The position numbers and the translations under genes are program-made. A DNA stretch of 27,518 bases from Zygnema cylindricum (Eukaryota; Streptophyta; Zygnematophyceae; Zygnematales; Zygnemataceae), in NCBI GenBank assembly GCA_037447655.1, contig JBBHKE010000155.1:1-27518 (forward strand). The letters are read 5' to 3'. Positions 9,535 through 19,114 of this stretch are shown piece by piece. Within the stretch, counting starts at the first letter, position 1. Every line of letters begins with the position of its first letter. The notes beneath the pieces were generated by a model that was given only the letters and a program-made list of their open reading frames with translations, ran no database searches and was not told the origin of the DNA.

Positions 9535-10015
9535 CATACCAAAAGGCAAGTCAGTGGTGGAAGGGTAGGGTTGCGACACTGAAAAGCATACTGGCGACTA
9601 CGCACACCTTGTCATCTGCGATATTTGGAAGAAAAAGTGTGGTGGTGACAACGGCACTGCCACGTAGGGGGGGGGAAGGAATTTCCATGGGTCACAGTTG
9701 TGCACTCAGAGTTGGTGGAGGAATTTTATCCGTTCAAGAAGGCGGGAATGAATATGTCTCAAACTATTGTGGGGACCATTGCAGGTCATTTCATTAAACG
9801 TATGAAAAAGTATAATGCAAGGTTGTTTGTAGACAAAAAGGGAAAAGAGATCAAAATGAAAATAACAAAACGATGGACTCAACGGTTTTGCGAAAAACAT
9901 AATATTGTGACAAGGGTTTAAAAAGGAAAGTTACAATTAAGCCCAGAGAAGGAGGAGTACATCGAAAAAACGGAACCATATCACATAGGAGAGTTAAAAC
10001 GGGGATTTTTATCGG

Positions 10016-10199
10016 GTATGTTTTTTGTACTTTTACAAAACTCATTGATATATGTTGTAATACATGTTACATCTATTATTTTTCATGTTTTTTTTGATGG
10101 TTATAAATGGAAATATGTGAATGAAAGTTGTTGCTCCTACTATCATACTTATGTGTGTTGTTTTCTTTTTTCCATTATTCTGCGTTATTGTGATATTAG
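10016..10199 (+). other. Inferred intron 2 of pogo-like gene
   Basis: GTATGTTTTTTG donor and TGATATTAG acceptor. Removing it joins RGFLSG to RYNEDLVKNMDET in frame, as expected for the family. Confidence 0.65.
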
Positions 10200-10451
10200 G
10201 TCGCTACAACGAGGATCTAGTCAAAAACATGGACGAGACCCACGTCATTGTAAATATGGATAACAAAATGACGTTGGATTTTTGCGGGGACAAGGTGGTT
10301 AAATACGCTGACGTTGCTGGAGGCGGAGAAACAATGACTTTGATGGTTCGACTCACGGGTGGAGTCAACGCCCGAATTTAATCCCCTATGTAAATCTTCG
10401 CCAAAAAACTTGGTATTAACCCAATAAAGGGCATCCACGATGACATACCAG

Positions 10452-10763
10452 GTGTGTTACCTTCCCTTTATGTATTTATCCCCGTAAATGTTAATGCTGT
10501 TATCTTCCTAATTCTCCCTTGTATTCCACCCCAAAAATAACAATTTTGGAGATTTGTGTTGTTTACAATGCTTCTTCTCTATCCCTTTCTCGCCCTCTTT
10601 CTCCCGCTCTCACTCAATATATTCCCCCCCCTCTTTTCCACTCCCTAATATACTTTTCGCCTCCTTCCCTCTCTCTTTCCCTCACCATCCCACTCTCATA
10701 TTCTCCCTATGCCATATCCATCACCCCCTCATGTAACCCCCTCCTCTCTCACTTTTATAAGAG
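10452..10763 (+). other. Inferred intron 3 of pogo-like gene, with long CT-rich tract
   Basis: GTGTGTTACC donor after GIHDDIP; acceptor AAGAG before TTTGTTATCGC restores the frame into VCYRVGPKDQSDKTVFPQW. Positions 10573-10758 are almost all pyrimidine, with repeated CTCTCCC-type units. Apparent open frames there are only low-complexity sequence. Confidence 0.55.
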
Positions 10764-10972
10764 TTTGTTATCGCGTCGGGCCTAAAGATCAGAGTGACAA
10801 GACCGTTTTTCCACAGTGGATCGCTGAGCCAAGGTCATACCAAAGAGAACCTGATGGGCAAGAAAATATTATTTTTGTGGAAAATTGTGACGGTCACAAT
10901 ATGTTCGAGGAGTTGACCGTCGCTATACTCGCAAAAATAACAACCCTCCACTTTTTCCAACCTTGTGCAACA

Positions 10973-11303
10973 TGCGATTGTGTTTCTCCCATCGGAATAC
11001 ATAATTCAGGAAGCCTATAGATAGTTTTCACTAACCCTTCCTCAACGAAGACCACTGCCCAAGCAGGCAAATAGACAATGTGATTGCACCCCTATGCAAT
11101 TTGGACTCCCCAAAGCCCACAACAAAAAGAATCAGTGAAAACGCCTAACTAGGCGACTAATTATCAAGTTGTAAAGATGCCAATATTTTTACAAGCTCAT
11201 TGGGAGAGAGGCGCCTACTCCTCAATCCTCTAAGTCCTAAACCCTTCAAAATCCCTATCTACTGATGCACAAACCAATCAGAGAACTGTACAGTAAAGAA
11301 AGG
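10973..11303 (-). repeat. Element G 3' LTR, downstream part (split by element C)
   Basis: Read on the minus strand it is the R-U5 half of a family LTR, ending AATCGCA (10973). It breaks at 11303 exactly where C's LTR starts with TGTTGAAATC. The other half is at 26166-26824. Joined across C, the sequence matches an intact LTR through the dyad region. G's end falls inside the pogo-like gene; CAACA (10968-10972) is the expected target duplication. Confidence 0.85.
11299..11303. repeat. Target site duplication of element C, left copy
   Basis: AAAGG here and AAAGA at 26161-26165 flank C, with one mismatch. In intact LTRs of the family the base at this point agrees with the left copy, so the right one has mutated. 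Confidence 0.75.
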
Positions 11304-12308
11304 TGTTGAAATCACTAGATTTATAGAGTATTTTCTAGGTCTAAATTGCTTAGTAGAAAAAGATAGGAAAAACGTCGGCAGTCTGCCTCCACCTCTTTGC
11401 TCTATCCCCCATACTTGTTGTAGTCACTAAAAAAGAGAGAGAGAGTAGTGGAGCCATGGCTGCCTCAGCTCCATAGACAAAACTAAAGAGTGACATAAGT
11501 CACTCTCAACAAAAGGTTGAGTCTGGCAAGACTCAAACCTCTAACCAACAAAGAGAGGCGTAGCTGTGAGCTCTAATCGGTCTGTCGTAGGAGTTTGTTA
11601 AATTACATAAGTTGTGATAATTACTTAAACTGCGTTGTGATCTTTAATTACATTAACAGAATTACAAATGAGAGGACATAGAACTAGATAATATATAGTG
11701 CAAGCATGATCCCGAACGAAACCAATGAATCGGACATTTGTTTCGACGGCTAACACTAGATGTCGTTTTTTTATCCAAGAACACATCGCCGGCAAGATCT
11801 CGAGATGGTCATTTTGACGGTTTTTGAACATGGCATGACCTAGCGCCACGTGGAGAGAATACATTTGGTCGCGAGAATTCTGAGGAACATATAGACGAGT
11901 AAAATATGGACACGCGTCCACTCAATGGCCTTTTCATACACAGGCCGTACAGAAAAGACATCGGTCGTAGAACCTTTTTGTACTGTACAGTTATTTGATT
12001 GGATCTTACTGCACTAGATAAAGGCTGTGAGAAGGGACTAGGCCTTAGTAATTTTTAGTTGACATCCACCTCTCTCTTTGAGAGTTTGCATAAATTGGTA
12101 ATTTTGACAGCTCATAACTATTCGGCTGGTTGCTCGTTTTAGTGATTGTTTTTGCTACAGACTCAACGAAGTGTAGACTACACAGAGGTGCAGTCAAATT
12201 TTCGACTTTTGTGCTTGGGCAGCAGTGGTTGTGGTTGATAGTGGGTTAGTTAAAAACTACATAGAGGCTTTGTGAATTCTGTAGTCCAATGGAGGACACA
12301 GAATTGCA
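11304..12308 (+). repeat. 5' LTR of element C (about 1005 bp)
   Basis: It starts TGTTGAAATCACTAG and ends ATGGAGGAC...ATTGCA. It pairs with 25160-26160 and is inverted relative to F's LTR. It carries CACGTG at 11847-11852 and the dyad at 11947-11983. The two C LTRs are visibly diverged, including small indels near the U3 start, so C is an old insertion. Confidence 0.9.
11947..11983 (+). promoter_or_regulatory. Conserved dyad/hairpin in C 5' LTR
   Basis: The arms GTACAGAAAAG and CCTTTTTGTAC pair except at one or two places, around a 15-base centre. Counterpart of the dyads in the other LTRs. Confidence 0.5.
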
Positions 12309-13288
12309 TGTCATAGGCTCACCCACTAGGGTGCGCGTCTGTAGTGGATCAGGGATCATCTATTATGAAGCCTTGGTGAAAGGGGCTTTGTGAGAAAAAC
12401 GATACGGGGGTATTGTTAGTGGACTAGTGAAACATTCACCTTAGGGAACTCCACTAGGGTTTGGAAGAATAAGGTTTTTCTGATGCAGCAAAGAAGGCAA
12501 ATGATGGAGAGAGCAGTGTTGCCAAAAAGGGGAAAGATAAGGATACACCTTTTACGCCTATTTCTCCTATTTCCATGGCACCTGAAGCGGCGCCCGAAAA
12601 GACCGCGGTGAACGATACCAAAACGTGGGAAGACACCAACATTTGTGCCAAAAACTTCATTCTAAGACACCTCACTCAAGCTTTAGCAACCCCCCACCTT
12701 CGCATTTACAAGGCCGAGGAGTTGGAGGTGAGTTTGGTGAAATCTATAAATAGCTAGTACTATTCAAAAGCTCCAATTGGCCGAGCAAAAGTTAGGGAAT
12801 TATACTTACAAAGGGGGAACGATGTTAGACTATTATAATGATCTTTCTTGTTAATTCATAGTGATAAAAGGTGCTGGCTGGATAGGTACAATGAAGATGA
12901 AAAGGAACACTCTCATCACAAAGTTATCGGACGAGTATAAAAACATAGTGTATCGAATACCGGATATGATTGACATTTCATGGAAGTGGAACACAGTGGT
13001 CTAGATGATTGTTGTACAGAAGAACACAATTGAGATTAAGAGAGGGGGAAAGAGCATCCGCGCTCTAGCTGCAAGAGCAAACCGGTGGGGGAAGGATTCG
13101 AAGAAACCATACAAAGGAGAGAGAGATCAATTTGGAGGACCCAAGCCCCCCAAGGGTCTTTATCACTTTTGCAAAAAGTCACTACACTTGATACCGGATT
13201 GTGTTAAGGTGTCGGAGCTGAGGCTCCAAGAGAACCATAGAAGGAGTTCTTCGAGAGGGAAGAAAAGGCACTTGTGGTCACAAAAGTG
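12289..13288 (+). pseudogene. Element C gag
   Basis: The ATG at 12289 lies inside the LTR, 20 nt before its end, and continues MEDTELHVIGSPTRV into the internal region. The N-terminal capsid part has several stops and a frameshift. AKNFILRHLTQALATPHL (12575 frame), GGTMLDYYNDL and ITKLSDEYKNIVYRIPDM are recognisable in alternating frames. The nucleocapsid stretch 13005-13288 shows GGKSIRALAARANRW, PKGLYHFCKKSLHLIPDC and a basic tail. The zinc knuckle has Tyr in place of the first Cys, as in element B. Confidence 0.8.
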
Positions 13289-13655
13289 AAAAGAGAGACC
13301 GAGGACGAGTCCTCTGAAGAAGAGGAAGGGGAGCTTCTTGTAGACGAGAGTCTAGAGGAGAAGGAGAACCCTCGAAAACAAAAGTGTGCTTTCGGAGCGA
13401 TTCGGGAAGCTCCACAGGAAAGATGGATCATCAACTAGGGTGCATCCATGCAAATGTGTTGTGATAAGCACCTCTTTACTAAGCTAAGAAAAAACCCCTA
13501 CTATAGAGATAGAGTATGGGGATGGGAGTAGTTAATACAGATCTAGTGGGGTTGCTAGATATGAAAGTCTTAGTGGAGGGTAAGACTTCAATACTCACCT
13601 TTTCATATGTACTCTACATTCCTCAGCATAGTAAAAATCTTTTCTTATGTCTTTG
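13289..13655 (+). pseudogene. Element C protease region
   Basis: An acidic spacer (TEDESSEEEEGELLVDESLEE) precedes RWIIN, a stop, then GASMQMCCDKHLFTKLRKNP. The active-site block DSGAS has become N-stop-GAS, so catalysis is lost. VDL-like and YIPQHSKNL segments follow in shifted frames. Confidence 0.75.
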
Positions 13656-13659
13656 TTAG

Positions 13660-14801
13660 GTGACAAAGAGTTTGATACCTTCACTAGAAAAGGAAGTCTT
13701 TACAGCTAAGTATGGGGATGAAGTCTACTTCACGGCAGATAAGGGTAGCCAAGGAATGTTTAGGCTTAACATGAGTAATGAAAAGAAGAATGTTTACTAT
13801 ATTGGTGTTCTAAAGTTGATGATTTGGCATAAGCGGTTCGGGCATGTGCATTTTGAAAGGTTGAGAGAAATGAAAAAGCTTGGAGTAGTAGAAGGCATTA
13901 TGTTTGGGGATAATGAAATGGTGGACGATTCTAGTGAATGTGCTCAAGGTAAGGCTCAAAGACTTCCTTTTCCCAAAGCCGCCACATATAAGGGTGAGAA
14001 CTTACTAGATCTGGTCCACACAAATATCCGGGGACCTGCAAAAGTACTTTCGGTTGTGGGGAAGAGGTTTATGTTGACAATAACCGATGTCAGGTCTAGA
14101 TACTCTAGAGTCTACTTCCTAAAAACAAAGTCTGAAACACCAACTTACTTCAAAGAATATAAAGCCTGGAGAGAGAAGTTGCATGGAACCCCCATTAAGA
14201 GAACAAGGAGTGATAGTTTTGGAGAATATACCTCTAAACAATTTGAGGAATACTTGAGAGATGAGGGAGTTCAGCACCAAAAAACTATACCATGTAACCC
14301 GAAACAAAATGGGGTAGGTGAGAGGTTGAACCGAACACTATGAGATAGTGCATCGAGTATGTTCGTCGACAAGAAAATAAGTAAGAGATTTTGGGTGGAA
14401 GCCATGAACTGTGCCAACAACATTAATAACAGAGTCCTTACCTCAATTGTAAAAGGAAAGACACCTTATTAGAGATGGGTTAGAAAGAAACCAGATACCT
14501 CTCTCCTTAAATTATTCGGTAGCTAATTTTACGGTCTTGATACGGATAGGAAAAATTGGAAATTAGATGATAAGGGAAAACCTGAATACTTTGTAGGATA
14601 TGATAAGGATGTCAAGGGATATAGAGTAAATGACTTAGCTAAGCAAGATATCATTTTGGTCAAACACCTAGTTGTCATGGATGAGGGGAAGTTGTTTGAC
14701 CCCTTCAAATATACGAAGAAGATAAGAATCAGTTTTCAGTTCGAAAATGAGGAGAACTCGGTTTTTCCCAAAAGGGACATGAGTGAAACAGTGATTGCTC
14801 T
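13660..14801 (+). pseudogene. Element C integrase
   Basis: The open frame 13660-14343 covers the zinc module and catalytic core: IWHKRFGHVHFERL, then DSSECAQGK, in which one zinc-binding Cys is Ser. The first catalytic Asp is Asn (HTNIRGP). The second is kept in RSDSFGEY and the Glu in NGVGERLNRTL. A TGA at 14341-14343 ends the frame; the rest (RFWVEAMNCANNINNRVLTS, GKTPY, the C-terminal block with VKGYRVNDL and LFDPFKYTKK) continues with further stops to the junction with insertion H. Confidence 0.85.
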
Positions 14802-15913
14802 TGATAGTTGTGTATTTTCTAGGTCTATAACAGGATAGATAAAAGACATAAGCAGCCTCTAACTCCCCTTTCTAAGCCCCCACACTTGTTGTAGTCACTG
14901 AAGGCTGGATATGGAGCTAGACCCATGGCACCCTAAGCTCTCTAAAGAAAACAGGGGGTAAATAAGGTAGACTTACCAAAAATAATACTTAACGGTCCCA
15001 AGAATTGGTCGTGGTACCTATCGACCGTGAATACACGCAGCCGGTGGTTTTATCCGCTGAGTCTAGAACTAATGTTACGATATAGTTTGTTTGATAAACA
15101 TGTAAATATAAACACATAGACTAATTCGTTTAACGAAAATAAAAACTTAGTGCATAGATACAGTTTAATTTAGTACAGAGTATTGTAAGGTTATGAAACG
15201 GATACCGCGCATTTGTTTCAAACGCGAAACAAATACCGCACACCAATTTATGACGGCTACGATCAAAACCTGGTTTCGATTGGACGGCCGGAAAGGATGC
15301 CGAGATTGTGGAAGAAGATTTTGCCGGTTCGCGGTCATCGCCACAGAAGAAGACACGTGGCAAAATGACGTTGGATCGCGGCATCTCTGGGGATTACGTG
15401 AACGAACCTGGAGATGTCATGTGTCGTCATTTTGGCCATGTTGTACGATGGACTTACAGAGAGTACACCGACACCAGTACTTTTCGATACGACACACTAA
15501 TTTGATTGGTGCCGTATGTCAATAAATAGAATTTTAGAGAGAGATAGGACTTAGAAAATTTAGTAGGTAGCAGCCTTTCTCCGAGAGAGCTCCTTTACAA
15601 AAGGGTCATCTTTGACCATTCATATCTATCAATTTACTTCACTATTTTCAGTGATTCTTTTTGTCGCGGACTTAGGGGATCGGGCTTGGCCCAGTGGGTG
15701 ACAGGGGTGGGAACCGGGGAGAGTTAGGGGAGAGACAAACTGGGGCAGGTGTCCACAGGTGGGATTCTGGGTGTGGGGTGGGTGGGACACCAGCACAAAC
15801 ATGGGCTTATGGGACACTGCTCAAACTAAAAAAGTCCCTCCCTGTCAAAGGGTCAGTCATTGGATGTAATCAATAGAGGCAGTATCTAGATAAGCTTCTC
15901 TTTTTCAAACTCA
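14802..15913 (+). repeat. Insertion H: family LTR inside element C
   Basis: Shares TGTATTTTCTAGGTCT, CTTGTTGTAGTCACTGAA, the CACGTG core (15354-15359), TTTCAGTGATTCTTTTTG and TATCTAGATAAGCTTCT with other family LTRs. The first part is closest to element A's LTR, the last part to E's left terminal block. It interrupts C between the integrase linker and reverse transcriptase. A solo LTR is the simplest reading, but no clear 5-bp target duplication is seen (GCTCT on the left has no right partner) and the right edge is uncertain by about 15 bp. Confidence 0.6.
15704..15786 (+). other. Two G-quadruplex-like motifs in insertion H
   Basis: 15704-15730 has four G runs (4,3,4,4) with loops of 1, 4 and 7. 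15761-15786 has five G runs (3,3,4,3,3) with loops of 5, 3, 1 and 1. Both are on the LTR sense strand. Folding is inferred from the pattern only. Confidence 0.55.
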
Positions 15914-16330
15914 AAAGTTTGAGGAAGAAGGAACCAAAGGATTCAAAACAAACCCGAGGTCCTAAGATCTCCGGATGCCCTCACATACTGAGGAACGAAA
16001 CCGAAGAAAGATAGATGGATTAGAGCCATAAATGATGTGATGCCTCCATCACGGAGGCAAATACCGGGAACTAGGGCCATCCCTGGAGGTTTGCTGTAGT
16101 GGTGTTTTAATGAACCTGATAATATGGGATGGTCGGCTGGTATCAAGGGTGGGAAAAGGAGGGGTGAGTATAAGGAGACTTTTGATCCATTGTTCGGTTC
16201 TCATCAGAAAATATTCTCCTCAGTCTACCAGCAGCGGAAGACATAGAAATACACCAAATGGATATCAAGACCGCCTTTCTCAATGGTGAGTAAAAGGAAG
16301 AAAATTTTAAGCGGCAACCAGAGGAATTTG
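15914..16330 (+). pseudogene. Element C reverse transcriptase, N-terminal part
   Basis: After insertion H, pol resumes with FKTNPR, which matches KQNPR in B's linker, then RWIRAINDVM, equivalent to WITAINEEM in B. A stretch at about 16060-16190 is poorly matched and may be rearranged. From 16226 the frame is clear: EDIEIHQMDIKTAFLNGE, stop, KEENFKRQPEEFV. It is cut at 16330 by element D inside the codons for EEFV, and continues at 23962. Confidence 0.75.
16326..16330. repeat. Target site duplication of element D, left copy
   Basis: ATTTG here and at 23957-23961 flank D perfectly. Joining at this site restores the reverse transcriptase reading QPEEFVEEGEESK. Confidence 0.95.
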
Positions 16331-16433
16331 TGAAAGGATCGATAACACAATCGGAATTCGCAGAAAATTTACAAATTACAATACGAAAGCGAATTTAACT
16401 CAAATCAAATATCAACCAGCTCTCATACATTAA
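16331..16433 (-). repeat. Element D 3' LTR, distal part (split by E)
   Basis: 103 bp matching the first 103 bp (plus orientation) of D's other LTR, ending in CATACATTAA, where element E begins. Confidence 0.95.
16429..16433. repeat. Target site duplication of element E, left copy
   Basis: ATTAA here and at 19425-19429. Removing E plus one copy gives exactly the uninterrupted CATACATTAAATCC seen in D's other LTR. Confidence 0.95.
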
Positions 16434-17155
16434 TGAAACTCTCAGACCTCCATTGGCCCTCATAGTATGCAGATCCAAAAGAAGCTAATCTAGATAGTGC
16501 CGACTTCAAGTTGATATAAACCCAAATGATTGACCTCTTGACAGTGAGAACCCCCAATATAGATTCACCCCTGTGAAATAACACTTTCTGTGTGCTCAGT
16601 TTCACCACAGAATTCAAAGTTAGAATATGACATTTGGACACATTCACCAACTTTGACTTTCCCTTAGAAATACCGCCACCATGGCAAGCAAAATCTCACA
16701 CCTACTACACCCTTGTGTAGCCTGGACTTCCCTGAGTTTGCAGCAAAAATAATCACTAAAAATGGTCAAGTAAATTGTTAGTTATGGCTGCCCAAAGTTA
16801 GCCATTTATATCAATTTACTTTACCATTTTCAGTGATTCCTTTTGCTGCAGACTCAAGGGAGTCCAGGCAACACAGGCGTGTAGTCGATCAAAGTTTTTG
16901 TCTGCCAGGGTGGCGGTATTTCTAAGGGAAATTCAAAGTGGGTGAATGTGTCCAAATCTCATAATCTAACTTTGCATTTTGTGGTGAAACTGAGCACACA
17001 TAAAGTGTAATTTCACAGGGGTGAATCTATATTGGGGGTTCTCACTGTCAAGGGGTCAACAATTTGGGTTTATATCAACTTGGAGTCGGCACTATCTAGA
17101 TTAGCTTCTTTTCGATCTGCATACTCTGAGGGCCAATGGAGGTCACAGAGTTTCA
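16434..17155. repeat. Left terminal palindrome of element E (722 bp)
   Basis: The arms 16434 to about 16781 and about 16808 to 17155 (roughly 348 bp each) are reverse complements with only scattered differences. The centre is near 16795. The right arm reads like the R-U5 end of a family LTR (TTTTCAGTGATTCCTTTTGC ... GCCAATGGAGGTCACAG) and ends at the normal LTR/gag junction. The left arm is that sequence inverted. No U3 start (TGTTGAAAT type) is present. Confidence 0.92.
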
Positions 17156-18139
17156 AGTTATGGGCCCACCATTGTCACTCCTTACTCTCTTGATTGGAGT
17201 TTCATGGAGTTTTTCGCTCCATGCTTTATATTCTCTAAAATAATCATGAGCCCCTGACTTGTTTTTCAAAAAATACACCTTGGAATACCTAGACCAAACA
17301 TCAGTGATAGTCATCATAAATCTCTTCCCCCTTGGTGAGGGCACTTTAGCCGGTCCCCAAATATTTGTGTCTACTAAATCTAGAATTTTTTCTCCCTTAT
17401 AAGTGGCTGTTTTGAGAAAGGGTAATCTGTGTGCTTTACCTTGAGCACATCCACTACAATCCCTTAGATTCTCACTTTCACCGAACTAAATTCCTTCCGC
17501 CACTCCCATCTTTTTCATCTCTCTTAACTTATTTTGATTCACATGCCTAAGCCTCCTATGCCACAACCTTATATCATAAACACCTACATAATAAAGTTTC
17601 TTCTTTTTATTTCTTAAAATCAGCCTAAACATCCTTTGGCTACCTTTCTCAACAATGAAATAAACCTCTTCCTCACAACTAGTAGTAAAGACTCCTTTCC
17701 TAGTGTTAATAAAAATACCCTTATCATCTAATACAGATGTAGAGATGAGGTTTTTGTTCAGCTCCAGAATAAACAATACATCGGAGAATGTTACTATGGA
17801 TATCTTTCCTTCTACTAACACTTTCAAATCTACTGATCCTATAAGAGTAATGGTGACTATCCTCCCATCCCCGGTCTTTATCTCTACCGTGGGAATCTTT
17901 CTTATCTTAGTGAACAGGTGCCTAACCTTATACATGTGCATGGAGGCACCTGAATCTACAATCCAACCTGCTTCACCTTTCAATCCACCGTATGCACATT
18001 TCTGCGTTCGTTGAATTTTGACCTCGTTTTTCGCCTTGAACTCCTCATCTAAAAGGAGCTCATCGTCCTCGTCCTCGGATTCCGCCTCATGTACCTGTGT
18101 CACAAGGGCCTTTTTCTTTCCTCTCGGGGTACCACCGGT
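17156..18139 (-). pseudogene. Element E protease and truncated integrase
   Basis: Frame 18139-17486 carries the acidic spacer AESEDEDDELLLDEEFKAKNE, an intact-looking retropepsin site WIVDSGASMHMYK, VEIKTGDGRIV, SDVLFILELNKNLIS, then the integrase zinc module start LWHRRLRHVNQNKL. After a TAG at 17486-17488 the same frame continues through CSGCAQGKAHRLPF, LVDTNIWGP (first catalytic Asp region altered from HTD to DTN), GKRFMMTITDVWSRYSKVYFL and RVRSDNGG. There it is cut and fused to an inverted gag-start sequence. The catalytic Glu and all downstream pol are missing, so it cannot encode a working integrase. Confidence 0.88.
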
Positions 18140-19114
18140 CTACCCCTCCTTTAGCCGAAGCTCGGTTAGCTTAGTGCACTCTGCCATATAGTGCCCCGGT
18201 TTCTTACAAAAATGACATAAACCTTTGGGAGCCCTTGGTTCGAACTCGTTGGTCTGATTTTTTTGCTCCCTCCCCCCATAGTTTCTGACCGGTTTTCGGG
18301 AATCCTTGTTCCTCCAATCGGTCGAAGTTGCCAAGTCTTGGCCACTCTTTTCTCCCCTTCGGATCTCAATCGTATTCTCCCGAACGAGAATCATCCCTAC
18401 CACTGAGTTCCATATCCACCTTGAGTCCGGCAAGTCTTGCACACGGTTGACTATGTTCTCGAACTCATCGGGTAACTTCATCAGTAAACAGTTAACCTTT
18501 TCTTTTTAACTAAAATTGTTTCCTGCACACTTTAGCTCTATGAAGAGTGTAGCAAGCTCATTGCAAAAATCCAACATCTTCTCCCCTTTGTATACATACT
18601 CCTTAACTTTTTGATCAGCCAGCTGTTGTTGCTGAATCGTACCACTTCGGTACATCTTTATGAGAGCCATCCAAAGATCGGATGCCCTTTTTATGTGCAA
18701 ATGAGGACATAGAAGTCCTTGAGTGAGATGGCGTAGGATGAAGTGCTTTGCCACAATATTGTTGAAGTTTCAGGTTTCAGTATCATTCTCCTCGTTCCTC
18801 GGAATTGGTGACATGAATGGCGAACCTGTTGCTATTAGTGTGGTCATCTCCTTCTCTTTTCCTTTGTCCACCACCTCTCCTTCCTTTGTTTCCTCCGTTG
18901 AAGGTGGATCCTCTTTCCTTGTGAATTTGCTTCCTCCAAACCCTGTAGGGATTCCAAGACTTGATAGACACCCCAACCGTCCACTCACTATCCCCCAAAA
19001 CCGTTTTACGCATAGAGCTCCTATCATCATACTTTCTAAGTATATGAAGCCATTTCCATTAAAGATTGGTACCCTAGAGGGTGGGCCCATAACTTGAAAC
19101 TCTGAGACCTCCAT
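18140..19114 (-). pseudogene. Element E gag
   Basis: The ATG at 19114-19112 lies inside the right palindrome and reads MEVSEFQVMGPPSRVPIFNG across the junction. One frame is kept throughout: FMSPIPRNEENDTET, a TGA (about 18770) in place of Trp, AKHFILRHLTQGL, a TAA at 18506-18508 in place of Glu, VNCLLMKLPDEFENIVNRVQDL, GGREQKNQTNEFEPRAPKG, and the zinc knuckle CHFCKKPGHYMAEC. It ends at TAG 18140-18142, the same codon position as element A's TAG at 134-136. Only point mutations, no frameshifts, separate it from an open frame. Confidence 0.9.

Larger units (their letters stand above)
8950..10972 (+). pseudogene. Pogo/CENP-B-like DDE transposase, interrupted pseudogene
   Basis: The best exon chain is a short 5' exon from the ATG at 8950 (MGNTKGPPPIRPPSPLRG) to about 9132, then 9535-10015, 10200-10451 and 10764-10972. 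A basic segment, ITKRWTQRFCEKHNIVTR, resembles the DNA-binding helix region of CENP-B-like proteins. The catalytic domain shows NMDETHVIVNMDN, VKYADVAGGGETMTLMVRL, TVFPQWIAEPR and IIFVENCDGHN, where the D and D of MDET and NCDGH fit a DDE/DDD nuclease. It ends at FFQPCAT, where element G inserted. Defects: a stop after VDW-like codons at 9076, a frameshift at a 9-G run (9667-9675), TAA at about 9919, and two stops near 10379-10393. I recall close relatives mainly from oomycetes; the family call is firmer than the host inference. Confidence 0.7.

Noticed and set aside
10519-10785. Open frames rich in Ser, Pro, Leu in the CT-rich stretch
   Set aside because: They come from low-complexity pyrimidine sequence inside an inferred intron; no domain or start context supports a gene.
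15193-15525. Open frames of 65-110 residues in insertion H
   Set aside because: They lie in LTR sequence shared with other copies, where the frames are not kept.
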